From Clostridia bacterium (GTDB lineage: Bacteria; Bacillota; Clostridia; Christensenellales; Aristaeellaceae), in contig JAFZLE010000278.1 in assembly GCA_017551645.1 (NCBI GenBank), forward strand, positions 1-7,008: a stretch of 7,008 bases of DNA, in the 5' to 3' direction. Within the stretch, counting starts at the first letter, position 1, and the number at the start of each line of letters is the position of its first letter. The position numbers were made by a program, and so were the translations under genes. The notes beneath the pieces are model-generated. The model searched no databases. It was given only the letters and a program-made list of their open reading frames with translations, and was not told where the DNA came from. Below, in pieces: positions 1 through 5,946 of the stretch.

Positions 1-1869
1 TATAGCCAGGTGCCCCGCGTCCACGCCCCGATCAGAAAGGATAAGTATGTTTACGCCGTCACGGCACGCGGCGTCGCAGGCATCGAAAAACTCCCGCATC
101 GCCTGGCGCAGCCGTGTGCTGACGGGATAGAGCAAAGAAACCGTCCGCACATGGAAAGCGGGATGGTCTATCTGCTTTATGCGCTTAAGCTCGTCCTCGG
201 TGAGCACCGGGGAAGGCAGCTCCAGCACGGCGCAGTTGTCGGGGTCCTCGGAAAGCAGATTTCCGTCGTCCCCGATATATATGGAACAGTCGGTCTTGCA
301 AACTTCCCTCAGCGCGTCGATAGGCGGGTTCGTCACCTGGGCGAAGCGCTGTTTGAAGTAATCGAACAAAAGCGGGTGCGCTTTTGACAGCGCCGCCAGC
401 GGTTCGTCCGCGCCCATTGAAACGATGGGTTCCGTGCCGTTTTCCGCCATTGGCAGTATTACGTCCGTTACGTCTTCCCAGGCATAGCCGAACGCCTTGC
501 TGAGGGTCCGGGTCTCTATCGGACAGGCGGCGCTTTCCGCCTTCGGCAGGTCATCCAGGCGGACGATCTGTTTGACCCATTCGCCGTAAGGATGCTGAGA
601 CGCGAAATATGTTTTGAGTTCCCCGCTTTCCAGCAGCTTTCCTGTGCGCAGGTCGGCCATCAGCACGTCCCCGGACGTGAGCTTCCAGCGGCGGCGGATA
701 TGGGCGTTCTCCTCAAACAGCACCCCCGCCTCGGAGGACAGTATCAGCCGCCTGTCGTCCGTAAGCGCGCAGCGCAGCGGGCGCAGGCCGTTGCGGTCCA
801 GCGACGCGCACACGCTGTCGCCGTCGGAATACAAAATGGCGGCAGGCCCGTCCCAGGGCTCCATCATGGTGGAATAATACCGGTACAGGTCGCGCCAGGG
901 CTTGCTTTCCTTTTCTCCCTGCCAGGGCTCGGGCAGAAGCACCATGCCCGCCAGGGGCAGCGGGAAGCCGTTCATGGCCAGGAATTCCAGCGTGTTGTCC
1001 AGCATCTGAGAGTCGCTGCCGCCTTCTTCCACCACGGGCAGCGCGCGCTTCATGCCTTCCCCCATCACGGCGGAGATCATGGTCTCCTCCCGGGCTTTCA
1101 TCCGGTCGTGGTTGCCGCGGATGGTGTTTATCTCACCGTTGTGCAGCAGAAAACGCTGGGGATGAGCCTTCGACCAGCTGGGAAAGGTGTTGGTGGAGAA
1201 GCGGGAATGCACCATCGCCATCTGGGAGACGTAGCGCACGTCCTGCAGATCGTCATAAAAAGAGCGCAGCTGGCTTACCAGCATCATGCCTTTATAGACT
1301 ATGGTACGGCAGGATAAAGAACAGATATAAGTATCGGTGTCCTGCTTTTCGAACACACGGCGGAGCATATACAGCTTACGGTCGAAATCGATGTCCTCCT
1401 TAACATCCGCGGGCCGTTTCAGGAAACACTGGCGGATGCGGGGCATGGTGCGCCGGGCGCCCGCGCCCAGCTGAGCCGGATGGCAGGGCACATCCCGCCA
1501 GCCCAGCACCTGTATGCCCTCGGACAGCGCGAGCTGGTCGAATATTCGGCAGATGTTTTGGACGCCCACTTCGTCTTCAGGCAAAAAGAACATCCCGACG
1601 CCATAGTCGCCGGGTCTGCCAAGAGATATACCTTCCTCCCGCGCCCATTCCGAAAAGAATTCGTGAGGCAGGCGGGTCATTATTCCAACTCCATCGCCGG
1701 TAGTACCAAGCGCGTCGCTGCCCGCGCGGTGTGCCAAGCGCTCGACTATCGTGAGCGCCTGATCCACAGTGCGGTGGGTCGCCCTGCCGCTTAAGTCGAC
1801 TATGGCGCCGACGCCGCAGGACTCATGTTCAAGTTCAGGATGATAGAGCGGGTATTGGCCGTCACGCAT
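1..1869 (-). CDS. gltB: Glutamate synthase (GOGAT) large subunit, N-terminal part, cut by left edge
   Basis: The minus-strand frame is open from ATG 1869 to base 1, giving the first 623 residues of a protein that is usually about 1500 residues long. It transfers the glutamine amide to 2-oxoglutarate, making two glutamates, in the cytoplasm. A short propeptide of 17 residues precedes Cys18 in HESCGVGA; in this family that Cys becomes the N-terminal nucleophile of the class II glutaminase domain. Other landmarks are TGDGVGI (about 58-63), YGVGMFFLP (about 89-97), WRDVP (124-128), SLSCRTIVYKGM (184-195), HNGEINTIRGN (243-253), GSDSQMLDN (284-292) and DRNGLRP (358-364). YFKQRFAQVTNPPID (about 503-517) marks entry into the central domain. 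The FMN/Fe-S synthase half lies outside the window. The start overlaps the end of the ANTAR gene by 8 bases, and its AAGGAGG (1878-1884) lies inside that gene, suggesting translational coupling. Bacillus calls this gene gltA. A small-subunit gene gltD may follow but is not visible. Confidence 0.96.
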   Translation of the reverse strand, partial: MRDGQYPLYHPELEHESCGVGAIVDLSGRATHRTVDQALTIVERLAHRAGSDALGTTGDGVGIMTRLPHEFFSEWAREEGISLGRPGDYGVGMFFLPEDEVGVQNICRIFDQLALSEGIQVLGWRDVPCHPAQLGAGARRTMPRIRQCFLKRPADVKEDIDFDRKLYMLRRVFEKQDTDTYICSLSCRTIVYKGMMLVSQLRSFYDDLQDVRYVSQMAMVHSRFSTNTFPSWSKAHPQRFLLHNGEINTIRGNHDRMKAREETMISAVMGEGMKRALPVVEEGGSDSQMLDNTLEFLAMNGFPLPLAGMVLLPEPWQGEKESKPWRDLYRYYSTMMEPWDGPAAILYSDGDSVCASLDRNGLRPLRCALTDDRRLILSSEAGVLFEENAHIRRRWKLTSGDVLMADLRTGKLLESGELKTYFASQHPYGEWVKQIVRLDDLPKAESAACPIETRTLSKAFGYAWEDVTDVILPMAENGTEPIVSMGADEPLAALSKAHPLLFDYFKQRFAQVTNPPIDALREVCKTDCSIYIGDDGNLLSEDPDNCAVLELPSPVLTEDELKRIKQIDHPAFHVRTVSLLYPVSTRLRQAMREFFDACDAACRDGVNILILSDRGVDAGHLAI

Positions 1870-2395
1870 CAAAAGATCCTCCTTGCAGGATTTCGAGCGC
1901 GTAATCCTTCATTTTCAGGTTGTGGCGCATGGCGTAGAGCTGCATGCGCCTGTGGGCTTCCGGTTCGTCTATGCCGTATTTTTGCATCAGCGCGCGCTTC
2001 GCGTCTTCCACCAGGTTTTTGTCCTCGCTGCTGCGGTGAGGCAGGCGCATATAATGGAGCTGGGAAAGCATTTCCACCGCCCCGATGACGGCGCTGCCGG
2101 AACAGGGATAATTCAGCTTGAATATCCGCGGCGACTCGCAGGCTTCCAGTGTGTCACGCCTGCCTATCAGCAGGAACTGGAACGCTTCGGAAAAATCGAA
2201 GGCGATGTCGTCCGGCTGGGCGTCGATAAGCCTGCCCGCCATTATGACCACGCCGTCCTCGCACTCGGCGAGCGTGCGCCTGAGCTCGCTTCCGGACGCG
2301 CACAGCCGGAATACATCATACCCGGAGGAAGCCAGCAGCCGTGAGAGCTGTTCGCGGCTCGCCTGCGCAGCGCCCGCTATTATGATCCTTGCCAC
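1862..2395 (-). CDS. nitR: ANTAR-domain RNA-binding regulator with degenerate receiver domain (NitR type)
   Basis: The product has 177 residues. The N-terminal part (about 3-115) has the hydrophobic-strand pattern of a CheY-like receiver (MARIIIAG, GVVIMAGRL, FQFLLIG). The acidic pair expected near residues 8-10 reads AGA, and the phospho-acceptor position in VVIMAGRL is Ala53. A Lys at 93 may match the conserved receiver lysine. The C-terminal part (about 125-172) is a good ANTAR domain: AKRALM at 132-137, then YGIDEPEAHRRMQLYAM and LKMKDYALEIL. ANTAR proteins bind paired RNA hairpins and prevent transcription termination. In Clostridium a protein of this type, NitR, is encoded beside glnA and the glutamate synthase genes and responds to nitrogen supply. 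I infer the same role here from architecture and position. Start is GTG 2395, with AAAGGAGG upstream and an 8-nt spacer from GGAGG. It follows glnA by 43 nt and overlaps gltB by 8 nt. The signal input is unknown. Confidence 0.88.
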   Translation of the reverse strand: MARIIIAGAAQASREQLSRLLASSGYDVFRLCASGSELRRTLAECEDGVVIMAGRLIDAQPDDIAFDFSEAFQFLLIGRRDTLEACESPRIFKLNYPCSGSAVIGAVEMLSQLHYMRLPHRSSEDKNLVEDAKRALMQKYGIDEPEAHRRMQLYAMRHNLKMKDYALEILQGGSFDA

Positions 2396-2438
2396 CGTAG
2401 CTTCCTCCTTTCAATGTTTATAGGTCACCCTGCCGTGT

Positions 2439-3770
2439 TTAGTACATCACGATATATCTGTCGATCTCCCAGCGGCTCACGTGGGTGCGGTAGGCGTCCC
2501 ATTCCTTTTCCTTGCCTTCCACGTACTGCTCAAGCACGTGCTCACCCAGGGCTTTGCAGATGACTTCGTCCGCCTTCAGGCATTCGATGGCGTCCTTCAA
2601 TGTGCCGGGCAGGCTCTTTATGCCCTTTGCGGCCCGGGCAGCTTCGTCCATGGCGAAGATGTTCTCGGTGATCTCTGCGGGCGGGGTCATTCCCTTTTCT
2701 ATGCCGTCCAGGCCCGCCGCCAGGCACACCGCCATGTTCAGATAGGGGTTGCAGCTGGGATCGGGGCAGCGCAGCTCGACGCGGGTGCCCATGCCCCTGG
2801 CCGCGGGGATCCTGATGAGCGCGCTGCGGTTGCTGGCGCTCCACGCCAGGTAACAGGGCGCCTCATAACCGGGCACCAGGCGCTTGTAGCTGTTCACGAT
2901 CGGGTTGGTTATGGCCGCCATGCCCCGCACGTGGGCGAGGATGCCCGCTATGAAAGAATAGGCGTCCCTGCTGAGCCCCAGCTTGTCGGACGGATCGTAG
3001 AACGCGTTTTTGCTGTCCTTGAACAGGCTCATGTTGGTGTGCATGCCGCTGCCGTTGATGCCGAACACCGGCTTGGGCATGAAGGTGGCGTGCAGCCCGT
3101 TTTTCTGCGCCAGGGTCTTGACCGCCAGTTTGAAGGTCATGATGTTATCGGCGGCGGTAAGCGCGTCGGCATATTTAAAGTCGATCTCATGCTGGCCGGC
3201 GGCCACTTCGTGGTGGCTGGCCTCGATCTCAAAGCCCATCTGCTCCAGCGCCAGGCATATCTCGCGGCGGGTGCTTTCGCCGTGATCCAGGGGGCCCAGG
3301 TCGAAATAGCCCGCTTCGTCGCCCGTGGCGGTGGTGGGACGGCCCTGCTCATCGGTCTGGAACAGGAAGAACTCCATCTCGGGACCTACGTTGAAGGAAT
3401 ACCCCATATCGGCGGCGCGCTTGAGCACCTTTTTGAGCGCTCCGCGGGGATCGCCGGCGAATGGAGTGCCGTCGGGGTTGTACACGTCGCAGATAAGGCG
3501 CGCGACCTTGCCGTGCTGCGGACGCCAGGGCAGGATGGCGAATGTGTCCAGATCGGGATGCAGATACTGGTCGCTCTCGTTGATACGCACGAAGCCCTCT
3601 ATGGAACTCCCATCGATCATGATCTCGTTGTTGACCGCTTTCTCTATCTGGCTGGCGGTTATGGCTACGTTCTTAAGCTGCCCGAATATGTCCGTAAACT
3701 GCATGCGGATGAACTCGACATCGCCTTCCTTGACCATGCGGATGATGTCTTCCTTCGTGTATTTGCCCAT
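2439..3770 (-). CDS. glnA: Glutamine synthetase, type I (GSI-alpha)
   Basis: This 443-residue enzyme makes glutamine from glutamate, ammonia and ATP, normally as a cytoplasmic dodecamer. The length equals that of Gram-positive GSI-alpha enzymes (about 444). Visible signatures are the N-terminal beta-grasp region with [11 protein letters not shown] (25-35), DGSSIEGF (53-60) followed by Arg62, the metal-binding EMEFFLF (131-137), [14 protein letters not shown] (233-246), [15 protein letters not shown] with Glu303 (the flap glutamate), NRSALIRIP (314-322) and RVELRCPDP (330-338). Arg62 and the Glu303 flap match the residues that give direct glutamine feedback inhibition in the Bacillus subtilis enzyme. 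The tyrosine-containing adenylylation motif of proteobacterial GSI-beta enzymes is absent, as is the GSI-beta insertion, so control is probably by feedback and expression. ATG 3770 is preceded by GAGGAGGT (3777-3784) with a 7-nt spacer. The gene heads the operon with nitR and gltB and lies behind a terminator-like leader hairpin. Confidence 0.98.
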   Translation of the reverse strand: MGKYTKEDIIRMVKEGDVEFIRMQFTDIFGQLKNVAITASQIEKAVNNEIMIDGSSIEGFVRINESDQYLHPDLDTFAILPWRPQHGKVARLICDVYNPDGTPFAGDPRGALKKVLKRAADMGYSFNVGPEMEFFLFQTDEQGRPTTATGDEAGYFDLGPLDHGESTRREICLALEQMGFEIEASHHEVAAGQHEIDFKYADALTAADNIMTFKLAVKTLAQKNGLHATFMPKPVFGINGSGMHTNMSLFKDSKNAFYDPSDKLGLSRDAYSFIAGILAHVRGMAAITNPIVNSYKRLVPGYEAPCYLAWSASNRSALIRIPAARGMGTRVELRCPDPSCNPYLNMAVCLAAGLDGIEKGMTPPAEITENIFAMDEAARAAKGIKSLPGTLKDAIECLKADEVICKALGEHVLEQYVEGKEKEWDAYRTHVSRWEIDRYIVMY

Positions 3771-3784
3771 AACGGTACCTCCTC

Positions 3785-3830
3785 AAAAACAAAAACGGCA
3801 GGGTGAGCCATGCGATATGACTCCCTTGCC
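3785..3830 (-). terminator. Terminator-like hairpin in the glnA leader (putative attenuator)
   Basis: Read on the minus strand, arms GGCA-GGG-AGTCAT (3830 down to 3817) and ATGGCT-CCC-TGCC (3811 down to 3797) pair with one A bulge on the 5' side and a CA bulge on the 3' side, closing an ATCGC pentaloop. The 3' arm is followed at once by GTTTTTGTTTTT, as in an intrinsic terminator. It lies between the glnA promoter and the glnA ribosome binding site, with no gene before it to terminate. It is therefore best read as an attenuator. The neighbouring ANTAR gene supplies a plausible antiterminator. The loop has A at position 1 and G at position 4, as ANTAR target loops do, but those loops have six bases and this has five. 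On the plus strand the hairpin has no U-run. Confidence 0.72.
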
Positions 3831-3843
3831 TTATCTGCGGGAG

Positions 3844-3872
3844 ATTTTACTCCGATGCCCGACGCGTGTCAA
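3844..3872 (-). promoter_or_regulatory. Sigma-A-type promoter of the glnA-nitR-gltB operon
   Basis: On the minus strand TTGACA (3872-3867) is followed after exactly 17 bases by TAAAAT (3849-3844): a perfect -35 and a 5/6 -10. The start point should fall near 3836, leaving only about six bases before the leader hairpin begins. A seven-T run (3900-3894, minus) about 20 bases upstream of the -35 could act as an UP-like element. The position and strength fit a housekeeping nitrogen-assimilation operon. Confidence 0.85.
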
Positions 3873-3976
3873 GAGAGAATTGTAAGTCTTAACAAAAAAA
3901 CTTGCAGAAAAACGTTTCTTCCATTATAAGTCTCCGGAATATGCAATTTGGGAATGTTAAAACTTCATAATCACGA
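3873..3976. other. AT-rich spacer between the divergent glnA and asnB promoters
   Basis: This 104-bp stretch is clearly more AT-rich than the flanking genes and encodes nothing convincing. It contains TGTAA-N4-TAACA (3881-3894), a partial dyad just upstream of the glnA -35, and a perfect minus-strand TATAAT (3928-3923) that lacks a good -35 at the proper distance. A regulator of either promoter could bind here, but no known operator consensus is matched. The TnrA/GlnR site needs a 7-base spacer where this has four. Confidence 0.4.
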
Positions 3977-4005
3977 TTGACAAACCCGGGGCCGGGTGAT
4001 ATCAT
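3977..4005 (+). promoter_or_regulatory. Sigma-A-type promoter of asnB
   Basis: TTGACA (3977-3982), a 17-base spacer and TATCAT (4000-4005) make a 6/6 plus 5/6 promoter. The start point is expected near 4012, about 25 bases before the first T-box helix and about 280 bases before the asnB start. The spacer contains a GC-only-cored inverted repeat, ACCCGG-GG-CCGGGT (3984-3997), an unusual sequence for a spacer and a possible operator or a modulator of promoter shape. Confidence 0.85.
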
Positions 4006-4034
4006 TGCCGCAATTTCATAAAACAAAGCGTTGC

Positions 4035-4262
4035 GGAAGCAAAGTATCCGGCCAGTGCGGCATCACAGAGAGCGGGCGGCGGTGGAAGTCCCGTATGAGC
4101 CGGCCGGAGAAGAACCCTTCCAAGTCCAAACCGAACACGAGAGCCAGTAGGGGCGGCGTGAAAGCGGCACGTTACAAGCGCGGGGGCTTGGCTGAGCCCT
4201 GTAAGAGAAGCAAATCAGGTGGCACCACGGAGAGGCGGCCTTCGTCCTGAAATATCAGAACG
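4035..4262 (+). promoter_or_regulatory. T-box riboswitch leader of asnB, asparagine (AAC) specifier
   Basis: This RNA leader senses uncharged tRNA-Asn. Stem I closes with GGAAG (4035-4039) and CTTCC (4117-4121). Above it an internal loop carries the AGTA motif (4043-4046) opposite AGAAGAACC (4108-4116), in which AAC at 4113-4115 is the likely specifier codon. CCGGCC (4048-4053) pairs with GGCCGG (4102-4107). Distally come the AGAGAG bulge region (4067-4072) and the terminal-loop sequence GGTGGAAG (4081-4088). Stem III is GGGCT/AGCCC (4184-4188, 4195-4199). The T-box AGGTGGCACCACGG (4217-4230) is embraced by CAGG (4216-4219) and CCTG (4246-4249). Its TGGC bulge would pair with a tRNA 3' end GCCA, fitting the G discriminator base of tRNA-Asn. 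The alternative hairpin at 4243-4262 (7 bp, one mismatch, AATA loop) has no U-tract after it. The adjoining asnB gene fits the specifier. Confidence 0.92.
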
Positions 4263-4278
4263 ATTGCCGACCGATCAC

Positions 4279-4288
4279 GGAGGTGCCA
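4279..4288 (+). promoter_or_regulatory. asnB Shine-Dalgarno, complementary to the T-box strand
   Basis: GGAGGT (4279-4284) lies seven bases before ATG 4292 and fixes that start, rather than GTG 4283, which lies inside the site itself. GGTGCCA (4282-4288) is a perfect 7-base complement of TGGCACC (4220-4226) in the T-box, so the site could be masked when tRNA is not bound. Confidence 0.75.
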
Positions 4289-4291
4289 TTT

Positions 4292-5872
4292 ATGTGTTCT
4301 ATCTTTGGCGTGACTGACAGGAGCATCCATCCCAATAAGCTTAAAGAATGCTTTGACCGCACCGTTTCCCGCGGACCGGACATGAGCCGGTTCGAGGAAG
4401 TCGGCCCGGGTTATATGGGCTTTCACCGGCTGGCCATAATGGGGCTCAACGAAATGGGCATGCAGCCTTTCCATATGGGCGGAGACAGCGTAGTGTGCAA
4501 CGGCGAACTCTACTGCTTCCGCCCCCTGCGCGCGCGGCTCATGGAAAAGTACGAACTCAGGGGCGAGTCCGACTGCGAGATACTCCTCCCCCTGTTCCAC
4601 GAGTACGGCGTCGAGATGTTCAAGACCCTGGACGCCGAATTCGCGCTGATACTTTATGACGGCAGCGAAGGCAAGTTCATCGCCGCCCGCGACTCCATAG
4701 GCATCCGCCCCCTGTATTACGGCAGGCTGGAAAGCGGCGGCTGGGCGTTTGCCAGCGAACCCAAGAACCTGATGGGTCTGTGCAAGACCATAATCCCCTT
4801 TCCCCCGGGCCACTACTGGATCGACGGTGAATTCGTGCGGTACGCCGATCCTGCCTACGTGGGCTACTTCACCATGAAGAGCGAGGAGGAGGTTTGCCCG
4901 AAGCTGCGCCGCCTGCTTATGGACGGCGTTGAAAAGCGTCTGGACGCCGACGCGCCCGCAGGCTTCCTGCTTTCGGGCGGGCTGGATTCGTCCCTGGTGT
5001 GCGCCATAGCGCAGAAGATGCTGGATCACCCCATCCGCACCTTTGCGATCGGCATGGACATAGACGCCATAGACCTGAAATACGCGCGCATGGTGGCAGA
5101 CTACATAGGCAGCGAGCATACGGAAGTCATAATCAGCGAAAAGGACGTGCTGGAAGCGCTGCCCAAAGTAGTGGAACTGCTGGCGACCTGGGACATCACC
5201 ACGATCCGCGCCTCCATAGGCATGTACCTGGTGTGCAAATGGATACACGAGCACACGGACGTGCGCGTGCTGCTGACGGGAGAGATATCCGACGAACTGT
5301 TCGGCTACAAATACACGGACTTCGCGCCTTCCGCCGCCGCGTTCCAGGAGGAAGCCGAAAAGCGCATCCGCGAACTGCACGTATACGACGTGCTCAGGGC
5401 GGACCGGTGCATTTCCGTCAACAGTCTGGAAGCCCGGGTGCCCTTCGGGGACCTCAAGTTCGTGCGCTACGCCATGAGCATCGACCCTGAGCTCAAGATG
5501 AACAACCACAACATGGGCAAATACCTGATCCGCAAGGCGTTCGCCGAGGACAGGATACTGCCGGAGGAGATACTCTGGCGGCAGAAAGCGGCATTCTCCG
5601 ACGCGGTGGGTCACAGCATGGTGAACGACCTAAAGGCGCTGGCGGAACGGACATATACTGATGAGGAATTCATAAAAGGCGCGGAGAAATACGCCTACCG
5701 CCGCCCTTTCACCAAGGAAAGCCTGCTTTACCGGGATTTATTCGAACAGTTCTATCCCGGGCAGGCGGAGATGATACCCGACTACTGGATGCCCAACAGG
5801 ACCTGGCCCGGCTGCGACGTGGACGACCCTTCCGCCCGGGTGCTGGCCAACTACGGGGACAGCGGAAAATAA
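4292..5872 (+). CDS. asnB: Asparagine synthetase, glutamine-hydrolysing
   Basis: The 526-residue product converts aspartate, glutamine and ATP to asparagine in the cytoplasm; E. coli AsnB has 554 residues. ATG 4292 is chosen because it places Cys at position 2 (MCSIFGV), the nucleophile exposed after Met removal, and has a well-spaced GGAGGT. The glutaminase domain (1 to about 190) shows RGPD (27-30), FHRLAI with Arg46, CNGELYC with Asn70 and Glu72, SDCE (93-96), RDSIGIRPLYYG (133-144) and FASEPKNL (153-160). The synthetase domain has the pyrophosphate loop SGGLDSS (228-234), TGEISDELFGY (329-339), SVNSLEARVPFGD (375-387) and RQKAAFSDAVG (430-440). All key residues I can identify in both active sites are present, so it should be functional. 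It is the only visible gene under the T-box, in line with an asparagine-starvation response. It diverges from the glnA operon whose product, glutamine, it consumes. Confidence 0.97.
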   Translation: MCSIFGVTDRSIHPNKLKECFDRTVSRGPDMSRFEEVGPGYMGFHRLAIMGLNEMGMQPFHMGGDSVVCNGELYCFRPLRARLMEKYELRGESDCEILLPLFHEYGVEMFKTLDAEFALILYDGSEGKFIAARDSIGIRPLYYGRLESGGWAFASEPKNLMGLCKTIIPFPPGHYWIDGEFVRYADPAYVGYFTMKSEEEVCPKLRRLLMDGVEKRLDADAPAGFLLSGGLDSSLVCAIAQKMLDHPIRTFAIGMDIDAIDLKYARMVADYIGSEHTEVIISEKDVLEALPKVVELLATWDITTIRASIGMYLVCKWIHEHTDVRVLLTGEISDELFGYKYTDFAPSAAAFQEEAEKRIRELHVYDVLRADRCISVNSLEARVPFGDLKFVRYAMSIDPELKMNNHNMGKYLIRKAFAEDRILPEEILWRQKAAFSDAVGHSMVNDLKALAERTYTDEEFIKGAEKYAYRRPFTKESLLYRDLFEQFYPGQAEMIPDYWMPNRTWPGCDVDDPSARVLANYGDSGK

Positions 5873-5881
5873 GGCTTTGTG

Positions 5882-5922
5882 TTGATTTTTGCCCGGTTTC
5901 ATGTTATGCTTAACAAAGCATA
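5882..5922 (+). promoter_or_regulatory. Promoter of the GNAT gene with overlapping inverted repeat
   Basis: TTGATT (5882-5887) and TATGCT (5905-5910) are separated by 17 bases, and TG at 5902-5903 adds an extended -10. The start point is expected near 5917. A perfect 7-bp inverted repeat with a 4-base gap, TATGCTT-AACA-AAGCATA (5905-5922), covers the -10 and the start point. It has no U-tract after it, so it is more operator-like than terminator-like. Confidence 0.6.
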
Positions 5923-5946
5923 TCAGATAATGGGGTATTATAGTGA

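Noticed and set aside
592..1317. Plus-strand open frame of 241 codons opposite gltB
   Set aside because: The minus strand is an intact glutamate synthase frame across the whole stretch. The plus-strand translation is Gln/His/Ala-rich noise.
2481..3806. Plus-strand open frame of 441 codons opposite glnA
   Set aside because: It is the antisense shadow of glnA in GC-rich DNA. The translation has no recognisable domain, while the minus strand gives a complete glutamine synthetase with promoter and ribosome site.
3923..3928. Minus-strand TATAAT as a full second glnA promoter
   Set aside because: No acceptable -35 lies 16-18 bases upstream (the nearest, TTGCAT, is only 12 bases away) and there is no TG extension. 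Kept only as a possibility in the leader finding.
3883..3933. Repeated TAAGTCT at 3883-3889 and 3927-3933 as regulator half-sites
   Set aside because: Seven bases in AT-rich DNA recur easily by chance, and nothing else supports a site.
3996..4250. Plus-strand frame of 84 codons upstream of asnB
   Set aside because: It coincides with the T-box RNA; its basic Ser/Arg/Lys-rich translation results from structured RNA sequence, and it overlaps the promoter -10.
4035..4262. Mobile element or phage origin as source of an unusual system
   Set aside because: No transposase, integrase, terminal repeats or target duplications are present in the window; all genes look like chromosomal metabolism or housekeeping.
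4283..4291. GTG 4283 as an earlier asnB start
   Set aside because: It lies within the ribosome binding site and would add three residues ahead of Met-Cys, preventing exposure of the catalytic N-terminal Cys.
4172..5614. Minus-strand open frame of 480 codons opposite asnB
   Set aside because: It is a shadow of asnB: low-complexity His/Val/Ala-rich translation, no recognisable family, and it would run into the T-box leader.
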